A DNA stretch of 64,000 bases, taken from Lysobacter enzymogenes. GTDB taxonomy: Bacteria > Pseudomonadota > Gammaproteobacteria > Xanthomonadales > Xanthomonadaceae. The translations under genes were made by a program, and so were the position numbers. The stretch lies in assembly GCF_900106525.1 (NCBI RefSeq), contig NZ_FNOG01000001.1, positions 124,001 through 188,000 of the forward strand, written 5' to 3'. Below the pieces are notes generated by a model that was not told the DNA's origin, ran no database searches, and saw only the letters and a program-made list of their open reading frames with translations. How positions within the stretch are numbered: the stretch's first letter is position 1; every line of letters begins with the position of its first letter. Of this stretch, positions 31,902 through 41,134 are shown piece after piece.

Positions 31902-33002
31902 TCAGGCAGCGGCCAGCGCCTCCAGGCCGCGGATCTCGCGGATGCCCAGGCCCGGCGCATCGGTGACGGTGATCTCGGACTCGTTGAAGATCACCCCGCC
32001 GTCGACCGGGTTGAACGCGCACAGCGAGGGGCCGTCGAGGTCGACCTTGGTGATGACGTTGGACTTGGCCACCGCCAGGTGCACCGCTGCGGCGACCGAG
32101 ATCGAGGTCTCGATCATGCAGCCGATCATGCATTCCACTCCGTACATGGCGGCGATGTCGGCGATCTGGATCGCCTTGGACAGCCCGCCGGTCTTCATCA
32201 GCTTGATGTTGATGATGTCGGCTGCGCGCATGCGGATCAGGTCGATCACCTCGGCCGGGCCGAACACGCTCTCGTCGGCCATGATCGGGGTGTGGACGCG
32301 GTCGGTGACGTACTTGAGGCCTTCCAGGTCCTGCGCCTTGACCGGCTGCTCGACCAGTTCCAGGCGCACGCCGGCGTCTTCGAGCGTTTGCAGCGCGTAC
32401 ACCGCCTGCTTGGCGGTCCAGCCCTGGTTGGCGTCCAGGCGCAGCAGCGCGCGGCCTTCGACCGCGGCGTAGATCGCCTTGACCCGCTCGATGTCGACGC
32501 CGATGTCCTTGCCGACCTTGATCTTCAGCGATTCGAAGCCGCGATCCACCGCGGCGATCGAGTCGGCGACCATCTTCTCGATGTAGTCGACCGAGATGGT
32601 CAGGTCGGTGGTGATGACCGGGTCGCCGCCGCCGAGCATCTTGTACAGCGGCGCGCCGTAGAGCTGGCCGAACAGGTCGTAGACCGCGATCTCCACCGCC
32701 GCCTTGGCGCTGGAGTTCTTCTCGATCGCGCCCTGGATCAGGCCGGTGATGCGGTTGAGGTTGGCGATCTCCTGGCCGATCAGGCGCGGCGAGATGAACT
32801 TGCGGATCGCCTCGACGATCGAGCCGTGGGTGTCGCCGGTGATCGGCGCGGTCGCCGGCGCCTCGCCGTAACCGATGTGGCCGGTGTCGGTGTGGACGGT
32901 CACGACGATGTCTTCGACCGTGTCGACCGTGCGCAGCGCGGTCTTGAACGGCGTCTTGAGCGGAACCCGCAGCATGCCGAATCGGATGTCGGTGATCTTC
33001 AT
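31902..33002 (-). CDS. L-Ala-D/L-Glu epimerase (dipeptide epimerase, enolase superfamily)
   Basis: This encodes 366 residues. It is a muconate-lactonizing-type enolase fold with acid/base lysines Lys160 and Lys162 (KIKVG), metal ligands Asp190 (LDANQGW), Glu218 (VEQP) and Asp243 (MADES), and the opposite-face Lys267 (INIKLMKTGG). Arg24, Thr135 and the Asp321-x-Asp323 pair (KVDLDGP), which recognise the dipeptide in characterised L-Ala-D/L-Glu epimerases, are at the expected places. It converts L-Ala-D-Glu released from murein to L-Ala-L-Glu, which ordinary peptidases can digest. The NlpC/P60 gene upstream could generate the substrate and the RpiR gene downstream could control it. Confidence 0.93.
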   Translation of the reverse strand: MKITDIRFGMLRVPLKTPFKTALRTVDTVEDIVVTVHTDTGHIGYGEAPATAPITGDTHGSIVEAIRKFISPRLIGQEIANLNRITGLIQGAIEKNSSAKAAVEIAVYDLFGQLYGAPLYKMLGGGDPVITTDLTISVDYIEKMVADSIAAVDRGFESLKIKVGKDIGVDIERVKAIYAAVEGRALLRLDANQGWTAKQAVYALQTLEDAGVRLELVEQPVKAQDLEGLKYVTDRVHTPIMADESVFGPAEVIDLIRMRAADIINIKLMKTGGLSKAIQIADIAAMYGVECMIGCMIETSISVAAAVHLAVAKSNVITKVDLDGPSLCAFNPVDGGVIFNESEITVTDAPGLGIREIRGLEALAAA

Positions 33003-33086
33003 GTGTCGATGGTGTCGTGGGGCGCGTGGTGTTCGGGTGAGGCGCGCGGGCGCCGGCAGGGAAAGTATCGGCAGAGCGGGCGGTTA

Positions 33087-33171
33087 TGTGGGAGGGCTTT
33101 CAGGCCCGATGCTTTTGTCCCAGGTCGCGGCGATCCGAGACAAGAGCATCGGGCCTGAAGGCCCTCCCACA
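33087..33171. repeat. GTGG-type REP pair
   Basis: Two inverted copies of TGTGGGAGGGC(T/C)TTCAGG plus CCCGATGC (33087-33116 and 33145-33171) form a long near-perfect hairpin in the 215-base spacer between the NlpC/P60 gene and the epimerase gene. This REP class is distinct from the GTAG class; a second copy lies at 53061-53145. Confidence 0.88.
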
Positions 33172-33217
33172 AAAGTCCGAAGTCCTGCCGCGGCAGCTGG
33201 GCGCATCGCAGCGGACC

Positions 33218-34660
33218 TCATGGACGAATACGTTGAATGCTGGTGATCCGGTCCACCGTCGGCTGTTCCTTGTTGAACAGCAGCGGCACCAGCGGCGTCA
33301 CCGAGACGCCGTTGAGGTGGACCCGGGTCAGGTCGCCGGTGCGGTCGCGGAAGGTGATGCCGGTGGTGTCGTGGATCACGTAGGGCCAGCCGTCCTGATG
33401 CCCGACCACCATCATCACGTGGCCGGGGATGTAGATCAGGTCGCCGGTTTCCAGAGTCTTGACGATCTTCAGCCGCTCTTCGTGGCTCAGCTTGTCGTCC
33501 AGGTCGATGCGGTTGTAGGCCGGGCTGACCGCCTGGTCGCGGGTGTTGCGCGGCAGTTGCACGCCGAAGCTGCGGTAGATCTCCGAAACGAAGCCGCTGC
33601 AGTCGCGGGTGTTGTAGGAATGGCCCCAGCCGTAGCGTTCGCCGAAGAACTTGAAGCCCTGGCGGACCAGGTTGGCCTGGGTCAGCGGCAAATAGTCGGA
33701 AGCGGTGTCCGAGGTGCGCGGCAACAATGCCGGCGAGAACGTCAGGCGGCCGTCGGCATCGCGATACGGCAGCTCGATCACGTGCGAGGCGTAGTGGTGC
33801 TGGCCGTTGACCGGTTGCTCCGCCGGCCAGTCGGCCAGCAGCGGCACGCGCACGCCCATCTCCAGCTGTACGTCGGAGACGCCGGGCTGCTCGGGCGTGT
33901 GCACCGTGCGCGCGGTCGCGCCGGTGACCACCAGATAAGGCGTTTTATGGGTGTAGGCGAACACCGGCGCCTTGTCGCCGAGCGCGATGCGGTCCTTCTC
34001 GACCCAGGCCGCGTACAGCGGGCTGACCACGAACCAATACGTTCCGTCGCGGCTTTGGTGGGCCACCGCGACCGGCGTGCCCGGGAACAGCGCGCTTTCC
34101 TGGAAGCGGTCGATATCGGTGTCGCCGCGCGAATTGAACACGCGCAGGCGGGTGGGGTAGGTGCGCAGGTCGGCGCGCCGCACCACCAGGCCGTAGCGCA
34201 CCGATTGCTGCGCGGGGATCGCGTCGAGCGCGAGGTCGGCCTCGAGCTCGCGCAGCGTCGCCTCGGCCACGGCGTCGCCGCGTTCGTCGAACAGAGGCTC
34301 GTCGCGCGGTTGCGAGATCGCCTGGATCCAGCCGCGCACGCGTTCGCGCGTCAGCGTCGCCGGCAGATGTTCGATGTCGTGCACCGACGGGTCGAGTTCG
34401 GCCAGGCGCGCGTTCTGCTTGGCGATCGCGCGGGTGTCGAGGATCACCGCATCGGGCTTGGCCTGTTGGCGGATCCAGTAGTCGGCGTTCAATTGCCCCT
34501 CCTCGATGCCGATCACGCCGGTCGCAGGGATGCCGCGGTCGCGGGCGGCGTCGGGCGCGGCGATGGCGCTGAGCGAGAGCAGTCCCGGCAGCAACCAGCA
34601 TGCTGCGATGCAGCGCGCGGACGCGCGGCGGCGAGGTCGGCGGCTGGAGACGGTACCCAT
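33218..34660 (-). CDS. Secreted NlpC/P60 cysteine peptidase with SH3-like domains
   Basis: This encodes 480 residues from ATG 34660, with a signal peptide after a basic start (about 1-40, ending SLSAIAA). The middle (about 165-310) reads as two bacterial SH3-like modules (LRTYPTRLRVFNSRGDTDIDR and WVEKDRIALG). The C-terminal NlpC/P60 domain has Cys354 (TRDCSGFVSEIYRSFG), His414 (IPGHVMMVVG) and His430 (VIHDTTG). The layout resembles gamma-D-glutamyl-L-diamino-acid endopeptidases of the YkfC/SH3b1 type, which release L-Ala-D-Glu from muropeptides. That product is the substrate of the epimerase encoded next, making the two a functional pair. It should act in the periplasm. Confidence 0.9.
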   Translation of the reverse strand: MGTVSSRRPRRRASARCIAACWLLPGLLSLSAIAAPDAARDRGIPATGVIGIEEGQLNADYWIRQQAKPDAVILDTRAIAKQNARLAELDPSVHDIEHLPATLTRERVRGWIQAISQPRDEPLFDERGDAVAEATLRELEADLALDAIPAQQSVRYGLVVRRADLRTYPTRLRVFNSRGDTDIDRFQESALFPGTPVAVAHQSRDGTYWFVVSPLYAAWVEKDRIALGDKAPVFAYTHKTPYLVVTGATARTVHTPEQPGVSDVQLEMGVRVPLLADWPAEQPVNGQHHYASHVIELPYRDADGRLTFSPALLPRTSDTASDYLPLTQANLVRQGFKFFGERYGWGHSYNTRDCSGFVSEIYRSFGVQLPRNTRDQAVSPAYNRIDLDDKLSHEERLKIVKTLETGDLIYIPGHVMMVVGHQDGWPYVIHDTTGITFRDRTGDLTRVHLNGVSVTPLVPLLFNKEQPTVDRITSIQRIRP

Positions 34661-34807
34661 CGCGTCATGCTCCGGCGGACGTGCGTCGGCGCGCGTCCTC
34701 ACAGGCCCGATGCCGGACCTCCGGCACCGACCCGGACGCGCCACGGCGCCTCCGGGGTCGTTCGGAGAATACATGCTTCCTAAAGAAAATAGATACGGAA
34801 TAATTTA

Positions 34808-34836
34808 TTGACCGCCTGACATCCACATGTTACACA
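34808..34836 (+). promoter_or_regulatory. Candidate promoter of the transglutaminase/TonB receptor genes
   Basis: TTGACC (34808-34813) and a weak TACACA (34831-34836) are separated by 17 bases in the only AT-rich part of a 179-base divergent spacer. A transcript from here would start near 34843, which favours ATG 34873 rather than ATG 34840 for the following gene. The TAAAGAAAATAGATACGG stretch at 34780-34800 may serve the divergent NlpC/P60 gene. Confidence 0.4.
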
Positions 34837-34839
34837 GCC

Positions 34840-36432
34840 ATGAACCGATGGCCCCGCGTGGGTGACACAGGTATGGATCCCGTGACTGACCTGCTGTTTA
34901 TCGCTCCCCGCGCGAGGGCCATCGTCTCTCCCGCCGGGCGCTGGCGCACGCGTGCGCTGGCGCTCGGCCTGATCTTCGCGTTGCCGGCGCTGGTGCTGGG
35001 CCTGCGCGTGTCGGTCGCTCCCGTGCAAGCGCAGGCGCGCGCGGCCGGCGAAGCCGCGGCGCGCGAGGAACTGGCCGCCGTCGTCGCCTCGATCGACGCC
35101 GGCCGTTTCGAACAAGCGCGCGCGCAGATCGATGCGGCGCTGCAACAGCGCGGCCTCGACGACGACGCGCGCGCCGCCCTGGAATTCCAGCGCGAACGCA
35201 TGCGCCGCATCCGCCTGGATTTCAGTCTCGACCGCGCCCAGGCCGAACAGAAGCTGCGCGCGCAGATTCCCGACCTCACCGCGGGCGAGTTCGACGCCTG
35301 GGACCGCCAGGGCCTGCTCGAATCGATGACCATCGACGGCGACAAGCGCTATTTCCAGCGCGCGCCGTCGAACCTGTTCCGGCTCAGCCCGCAGGCGCTC
35401 GCCCGCCGCCGCGCCGACGCCAAGCCCTTGAGCGTCGGGCCGATGGAAACGCTCAACGATCATCAGCGCGAAGTGCGCGACGCAGCGCTCGAAAGCGGCT
35501 ACGGCGCGCCGCGGCGCGTGCGCATCACCCAGGCGCTGACGGTGAGCGCCGACGCGGTGCCGGCCGGCAAGACCTTGCGCGCGTGGCTGCCGTATCCGCG
35601 CGAGTTGCCGCATCAGCAAGAAGGCCTCCGTTTTCTCGCCAGCGCGCCGGCGACGCACCGCATCGCGCCGGCGTCGACGCTGCAGCGCACGGTCTATCTG
35701 GAACAGCGCGCGCAAGCCGGCAAGCCGACGAAATTCGAGGTCAGCTACGAGCTGACCGTATTCGGCCAATACCGCCGCATCGATCCGGACCGGGTCGTGC
35801 CCGCGCCGGTGAACGAGCAAACCCGCCCGTATCTGGGCGAACGCGCGCCGCATATCGTCTACACGCCGGCGCTGCGCGAGTTCTCGCGCAAGGTCGTGGG
35901 CGAAGAGACGAACCCGTACCGCATCGCGCAGAAGCTCTATGCCGCGGTCGATGCGATTCCGTGGGCCGGCGCGCGCGAGTATTCGACGATCTCGAACATT
36001 TCCGACTACGCCCTGCACGCCGGCCACGCCGATTGCGGCCAGCAAACCCTGCTGCTGATGGCGCTGCTGCGCCTCAACGGCATCCCGGCGCGCTGGCAAT
36101 CGGGCTGGGTGTACGGCGACAACGGTTACACCAACATGCACGATTGGGCCTGGATGTACCTGGCCCCTTACGGCTGGCTGCCGGTGGACGTCACCACCGG
36201 CCGCTTCGATTCGCCCGATCCGCAACTGGCCGGCTTCTACCTCGGCGGCCTGGACGCGTACCGGGTGGCTTACAACGACGATTACGGCCGCCAGTTCGTT
36301 CCGGCCAAGCGGTTCGATCGTTCCGAGACCGTGGATTCGCAACGCGGCGAGGTCGAGTGGGAAGGGGGAAATCTCTACTTCGACCAGTGGGACTACGACT
36401 ACCACGCGCAGGTGCTGCCGACGAAGGACTGA
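34840..36432 (+). CDS. Membrane-anchored transglutaminase-like protein
   Basis: This encodes 530 residues if ATG 34840 is used; ATG 34873 (MDPVTDLLF) gives 519. One N-terminal membrane segment (about 38-58) is followed by a helical region (65-160) and a C-terminal transglutaminase-like domain. The triad is Cys399 (HADCGQQTLLLMALLR), His434 (TNMHDWAWMYL) and Asp450 (PVDVTTGRF). Bacterial proteins of this class are usually cysteine proteases or amidases, not cross-linkers. It lies 44 bases upstream of an Oar-like TonB receptor gene and probably shares its transcript, so processing of peptide ligands at the periplasmic face is a reasonable guess. Confidence 0.85.
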   Translation: MNRWPRVGDTGMDPVTDLLFIAPRARAIVSPAGRWRTRALALGLIFALPALVLGLRVSVAPVQAQARAAGEAAAREELAAVVASIDAGRFEQARAQIDAALQQRGLDDDARAALEFQRERMRRIRLDFSLDRAQAEQKLRAQIPDLTAGEFDAWDRQGLLESMTIDGDKRYFQRAPSNLFRLSPQALARRRADAKPLSVGPMETLNDHQREVRDAALESGYGAPRRVRITQALTVSADAVPAGKTLRAWLPYPRELPHQQEGLRFLASAPATHRIAPASTLQRTVYLEQRAQAGKPTKFEVSYELTVFGQYRRIDPDRVVPAPVNEQTRPYLGERAPHIVYTPALREFSRKVVGEETNPYRIAQKLYAAVDAIPWAGAREYSTISNISDYALHAGHADCGQQTLLLMALLRLNGIPARWQSGWVYGDNGYTNMHDWAWMYLAPYGWLPVDVTTGRFDSPDPQLAGFYLGGLDAYRVAYNDDYGRQFVPAKRFDRSETVDSQRGEVEWEGGNLYFDQWDYDYHAQVLPTKD

Positions 36433-36476
36433 CCCGGCGCAGCACCGCTCATACCTTTTGGGGAGGAAGTGCGGCA

Positions 36477-39446
36477 ATGAAAGGCAAGAGCTTTCGCAAG
36501 TCCGGTTTGTGCGTGGCGATGGGGATCTGCCTCGCATCGATGGCGCTGCCGGCGCTGGCGGCCAACACCGACGGTTCGCTGTCCGGCCGCGTCGCCGCCG
36601 GCGCCGAAGTCACCGTGCGCAGCGCCGACACCGGCTTCACCCGCACGGTCAAGGCCGATGCCCAGGGCAATTACCGCTTCCCGTTCCTGCCGATCGGCAC
36701 CTACCAACTGCAGGCCAGCAAGGACGGCCAGGCGGTCGGCGCGCCGATCCAGGTCGTGGTGAGCCTGGGCAACGAAGCCAACGTCAACCTCGGCGCCGCC
36801 ACCGACCTGGCCGCGGTGCAGGTGGTCGGCTCGCGCGTGATCACCCCGGTGGACGTGCGCTCGACCGAATCGGCCACCAACATCACCAAGGCCGAGCTCG
36901 AGCGCGTGCCGATCGCGCGCGACGCGCAATCGGTGGCGCTGCTGGCGCCGGGCGTGATCCAGGGCCAGTACGGCGGCGCCTCGTTCGGCGGCTCGTCGGT
37001 GTCGGAGAACGCGGTCTACATCAACGGCCTCAACGTCACCGACTTCTACAAGCGGGTCGGCTTCTCCTCGGTGCCGTTCGGCTTCTTCAAGGAATTCCAG
37101 GTCAAGACCGGCGGCTACTCGGTCGAGTTCGGCCGCACCACCGGCGGCGTCATCAACGCCGTCACCCAGTCGGGCACCAACGAGTTCAAGTACGGCGCCG
37201 AGCTGGTGTGGGAGCCCAAGTCGCTGCAATCGGGCGGCGACAACCATTACGACCGCAGCGGCGACCCGTTCCGCATCGCCAGCCGCGACAAGCGCGACCG
37301 CACCAACCTCAACGTGCACGCCTCCGGGCCGATCGTGAAGGACAAGCTGTTCTTCTACGCGATGTACGAGTTTCGCGACTATCGCCCCGAAAGCACCAAC
37401 GATGCGGGCAGCACCTTCTTCAAGGGCAAGGCCGACAAGGGCTTCTGGGGCACCAAGCTGGACTGGCAGATCAACGACAGCCACCTGCTGGAGTTCCTGG
37501 CCTTCTCCGACAAGAACGAAACCACCACCGACAACTACCAGTACGACTTCGCCCGCGGCAGCCGCGGCGCGCGCAGCAACACCCAGTACAGCGAGGTCGG
37601 CGGCACCAACTGGGCGCTGACCTACACCGGCTACCTGACCGAGAACTTCTCGATGAAGGCGCTGTACGGCGAGAACAAGCGCGACCGCATCGCCAGCAGC
37701 CTCAACGACCAGGACTGCGCCGCGGTGCAGGACCGGCGCGTGGCCGGCAATCCGCAGATCGGCTGCGTGTCCTCGGCGTTGATCGAAAACGGCGCCGACA
37801 AGCGCGAGGCCGCGCGGCTGGACTTCGAGTGGCAGCTCGGCGACCACCTGCTGCGCTTCGGCCTGGACCGCGAGGTCAACACCTCCGACAACGAGAGCTT
37901 CTATCCGGGCCCGTCACGCAAGTTCTACCAGATCTACCCGACCGTGCCCGGCACCACGCTTGAGAACGGCGGCGTGGTCCCCGCCGGCGTCAACGCCTAC
38001 GTGCGCGCGCGCCAGCAGGAGGTCACCGGCACCTTCGAGACGATCAACTCGGCCTACTACATCGAAGACAACTGGCAGGTCACGCCCGACCTGATGCTCA
38101 ACGGCGGCGTGCGCGTGGAGGCGTTCAACAACAAGAACGGCGCCGGCAGCACCTACATCAAGATCGACGACATGATCGCCCCGCGCCTGGGCTTCGCCTG
38201 GGACTTCCGCGGCGACGGCCGCGCCAAGGTGTTCGGCAACATCGGCCGCTACTTCCTGCCCATCGTCAACCAGATCAACGTCAAGCAAGCCGGCGCTTTC
38301 CTCGACGAGCGCACCTTCTACGCGCTGCAGGGGCTGGAGGCGTTCCAGCGCAACGGCGCGACCTATTACCGCCCGATCCTGGGCGCGCAGATCGGCCCGA
38401 TCGACAACAGCCAGGGCGACGGCACCGTGCAGGACCAGCGCAGCAAGGTCGACGGCGACATCGATCCGGTCTACCAGGACGAGGTGATCCTGGGCTACCA
38501 GGCGATGTTCGGCGATGCCTGGTCGTGGGGCGTGCGCGGCATCTACCGCCGTCTGCACAACGCCATCGACGACATGGAGATCACCTCCAACGGCATCCTG
38601 TGCAACGGCGAGCCCGGCGGCATCGGCTATGTGATGGGCAACCCCGGCAAGAAGGTCAAGCTGTACACCGACACCAACTGCGACGGGGTCAAGGACGGCT
38701 ACGTCGACATCGACACCTCGCGCGCCGGCTGGGCGCTGTACGACGCCAAGGGCAACTACGTCGGCGAGCGCGGCTGGGTCAAGCCCAAGCGCACCTACCG
38801 CGCGCTGGAGTTCATGCTCGACCGCGCCTGGGACGACAAGTGGGCGTTCAACGCCTCGTATACGTGGTCCAAGAGCGAGGGCAACGTGGAAGGCCCGTCG
38901 AACTCGGACTTCGGCTTCGACAACACCGGCCGCACCGAGTCTTTCGACGATCCCTTCGTCAACCTCAACGGCGACGGCGCGCTGCCGAACGACCGCCGCC
39001 ATCAGATCAAGCTGCGCGGCGCTTACGCGATCAACGACAACTGGACCGTGGGCGCGACCTTGAACGCGCAGTCCGGCCGGCCGATCAACGCCTTCGGCCT
39101 GGGCAATCCGTTCGACCCGACCGTCTATCACAGCTTCTACGTCTGTGTGGCCAACTGCACCGCCAAGGACTTCGCCCAGCGCACCTACGAGCTGCGCCAG
39201 CGCGGCTACGGCGGGCGCACACCGTGGACTTTCGACCTGGGCGCCAGCCTCACTTACCAGCGTTCCTTCGGCGGCGCCGACCTGCGGGTCAAGCTGGCGG
39301 TCTACAACCTGCTCAACCAGCAGCGCGCGCTGGAAGTGGACGACTCTTACGAGACCGGCGTCGGTGTGGTCAACGAGTTCTATCGCCTCGGCACGGGCTA
39401 CCAGACGCCGCGCTACGCGCAGCTGACGGTGTCGGTGGACTTCTGA
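36477..39446 (+). CDS. Oar-like TonB-dependent outer-membrane receptor
   Basis: This encodes 989 residues from ATG 36477, with GAGGAA nine bases upstream. A signal peptide (about 1-29) leads to a carboxypeptidase-regulatory-like domain (about 30-105: GSLSGRVAAGAEVTVRSADTGF, YRFPFLPIGTYQLQ). A TonB-box-like VQVVGSR, a plug domain (about 115-250; AVYINGLNVTDFYKRVG, FGRTTGGVINAVT) and a large beta-barrel follow, ending in the aromatic LTVSVDF. Oar-type receptors, common in Xanthomonadaceae and myxobacteria, take up or secrete large substrates including peptides and proteases. The upstream transglutaminase-like gene and the downstream serine hydrolase and dipeptidase genes suggest peptide-related cargo; this is inference. 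Confidence 0.93.
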   Translation: MKGKSFRKSGLCVAMGICLASMALPALAANTDGSLSGRVAAGAEVTVRSADTGFTRTVKADAQGNYRFPFLPIGTYQLQASKDGQAVGAPIQVVVSLGNEANVNLGAATDLAAVQVVGSRVITPVDVRSTESATNITKAELERVPIARDAQSVALLAPGVIQGQYGGASFGGSSVSENAVYINGLNVTDFYKRVGFSSVPFGFFKEFQVKTGGYSVEFGRTTGGVINAVTQSGTNEFKYGAELVWEPKSLQSGGDNHYDRSGDPFRIASRDKRDRTNLNVHASGPIVKDKLFFYAMYEFRDYRPESTNDAGSTFFKGKADKGFWGTKLDWQINDSHLLEFLAFSDKNETTTDNYQYDFARGSRGARSNTQYSEVGGTNWALTYTGYLTENFSMKALYGENKRDRIASSLNDQDCAAVQDRRVAGNPQIGCVSSALIENGADKREAARLDFEWQLGDHLLRFGLDREVNTSDNESFYPGPSRKFYQIYPTVPGTTLENGGVVPAGVNAYVRARQQEVTGTFETINSAYYIEDNWQVTPDLMLNGGVRVEAFNNKNGAGSTYIKIDDMIAPRLGFAWDFRGDGRAKVFGNIGRYFLPIVNQINVKQAGAFLDERTFYALQGLEAFQRNGATYYRPILGAQIGPIDNSQGDGTVQDQRSKVDGDIDPVYQDEVILGYQAMFGDAWSWGVRGIYRRLHNAIDDMEITSNGILCNGEPGGIGYVMGNPGKKVKLYTDTNCDGVKDGYVDIDTSRAGWALYDAKGNYVGERGWVKPKRTYRALEFMLDRAWDDKWAFNASYTWSKSEGNVEGPSNSDFGFDNTGRTESFDDPFVNLNGDGALPNDRRHQIKLRGAYAINDNWTVGATLNAQSGRPINAFGLGNPFDPTVYHSFYVCVANCTAKDFAQRTYELRQRGYGGRTPWTFDLGASLTYQRSFGGADLRVKLAVYNLLNQQRALEVDDSYETGVGVVNEFYRLGTGYQTPRYAQLTVSVDF

Positions 39447-39466
39447 GGCGCGATCGCGCCAAGCTC

Positions 39467-39527
39467 GCCGGCATGACGCCGCTTTCCGTCATGCCGGCAC
39501 CGGCGGCTCCCGCACGCGGGAGCCGCC
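39467..39527 (+). terminator. Double hairpin after the TonB receptor gene
   Basis: Two perfect stems stand in tandem: a 12-bp stem GCCGGCATGACG with its complement (39467-39478/39487-39498), and an 11-12-bp stem GGCGGCTCCCG with its complement (39502-39512/39517-39527). Only a short T-poor sequence follows. Together they probably terminate the receptor transcript. Confidence 0.65.
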
Positions 39528-39556
39528 ATCGTTCTACCTCGACAGGGCCGGTGCCG

Positions 39557-41134
39557 ATGCGACGCATCGGTCCGCTTTGCGCGGCCCTGTTCTTTTCTTC
39601 GTTGTTCGCGGCCGGTGCGGTGGCGGCGAGCCCGGCCGATGCGCGCCGCGCCGAGCTCGACCGCATCGTCGATCAGGTGCAGGCGCGCTACCGCCTGCCG
39701 GGCCTGGCGCTGGCGGTGGTGGAAAACGGCGAAGTCGTCTACGCGCGCACCGACGGCGAGCTGCTCGCCGGCTCCGGGCGCAAGGTCGGCGCCGACTCGC
39801 TGTTCAAGATCGCCTCCAACACCAAGTCGATGACCACCGCGCTGCTCGCGCGGCTGGTCGATGCGGGAAAGCTGCGCTGGGACGACCCGGTGACGAAGTA
39901 CTTGCCGGATTTCCGCATGCACGAGGACTGGGTCACCCGCGAGATCCAGGTGCGCGACCTGCTGATCCACAACTCGGGCCTGCGCGCCGGCGCCGGCGAC
40001 CTGATGTTGTGGCCCGAGCCCAACCGTTTCACCCGCCGCGATGTGATCCACGGCTTGCGCTACCTCAAGCCGGTGTACAGCTTCCGCTCGCGCTACGACT
40101 ACGACAACCTGCTCTACATCGTCGCCGGCGAAGTCGCCGCCGCCGCGGGCGGCGCGCCTTACGAGGACTTGCTGCGGCGCGAGGTGTTCGCGCCGTTGGG
40201 CATGGACGGCTGCCGCGTCGGCGCGTTCGCGCGCAGCGACGCCGCGCCGCTGACGCAACCGCACGCACGCCGCGATGGGCGCTATGTGCCGGTACGCGAG
40301 GACGGCGAGCGCATCGCTGCCACCGCGATGGACCCGGCCGGCGGCGTGCGCTGTGGCCTGGGCGACATGACCCGCTGGCTGCGCGCCTGGCTCGATCCGG
40401 CCGCGCCCGCGCGCGGCGGCACGCCGTGGCTGTCGGCGCAGCAGCGCGGCGAACTGTGGCGCGCGCAGATGCCGATGACGCCGAGCCGGCGCCAGCGCGA
40501 ATGGTCGAACACCCACTTCGCCGCTTACGGCTACGGCTGGCGCCTGAGCGATTTCGACGGCGAGTTCAAGGTCGGCCACACCGGCACGCTGATGGGCATG
40601 TACTCGCTGACCGCGCTGCTGCCCGAGCGCAAGGCCGGCTTCGTGGTGTTGATCAACGGCGATGCGGGCGATGCGCGCAGCGTGTTCGACCAGGCGCTGA
40701 CCCAGCGCTACACACGTCCGCGCAGCGAGCGCGGTCCGGCCTGGTACGCCGATGCGATCGAGCGCGAAGCGCAGGCGCCGGCGGCGAGCCGCGCGCCGGA
40801 CACCTCCGCGCGCCGGCCGCTCGCGCCGGCCGAGCTGCGCGGCAAGCTCGGCGTGTACCGCGACCCGTGGTTCGGCGAGGTGGCGCTGTGCGCGCGCGGC
40901 GGCGAAGTGGAATTCGCCTCGCGAAAGTCGCCGCTGATGAGCGGTAAGATCATCCGGGTCGGGCCGCGCCTGCTGGTCGACTGGGACGCGGAGGAAGTCG
41001 ACGCCGAGGCCTGGATCGATTTCGCCGCCGCGGCCGAGCCAGCCGCCTTCAGCATGAGCAAGCTCGATCCGGATGCCGATTTCAGCTACGACTATGAAGA
41101 CCTGGCGTTCGCGCGCGTCGGCGATTGCGGTTGA
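39557..41134 (+). CDS. Secreted serine beta-lactamase-family hydrolase with C-terminal DUF3471-like domain
   Basis: This encodes 525 residues from ATG 39557, chosen because a signal peptide starts there (MRRIGPLCAALFFSSLFAAG). The class C beta-lactamase/D-aminopeptidase fold has SxxK at Ser87-Lys90 (SNTK), the YxN element Y182-D-N184 and HTG at 341-343 in place of KTG. A C-terminal beta domain (about 430-520; LAPAELRGKLGVYRDPWFGEVALC) resembles DUF3471. Such proteins are more often peptidases or esterases than antibiotic-hydrolysing enzymes. The 3' end overlaps the following dipeptidase gene, suggesting joint action on D-amino-acid peptides. Confidence 0.9.
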   Translation: MRRIGPLCAALFFSSLFAAGAVAASPADARRAELDRIVDQVQARYRLPGLALAVVENGEVVYARTDGELLAGSGRKVGADSLFKIASNTKSMTTALLARLVDAGKLRWDDPVTKYLPDFRMHEDWVTREIQVRDLLIHNSGLRAGAGDLMLWPEPNRFTRRDVIHGLRYLKPVYSFRSRYDYDNLLYIVAGEVAAAAGGAPYEDLLRREVFAPLGMDGCRVGAFARSDAAPLTQPHARRDGRYVPVREDGERIAATAMDPAGGVRCGLGDMTRWLRAWLDPAAPARGGTPWLSAQQRGELWRAQMPMTPSRRQREWSNTHFAAYGYGWRLSDFDGEFKVGHTGTLMGMYSLTALLPERKAGFVVLINGDAGDARSVFDQALTQRYTRPRSERGPAWYADAIEREAQAPAASRAPDTSARRPLAPAELRGKLGVYRDPWFGEVALCARGGEVEFASRKSPLMSGKIIRVGPRLLVDWDAEEVDAEAWIDFAAAAEPAAFSMSKLDPDADFSYDYEDLAFARVGDCG

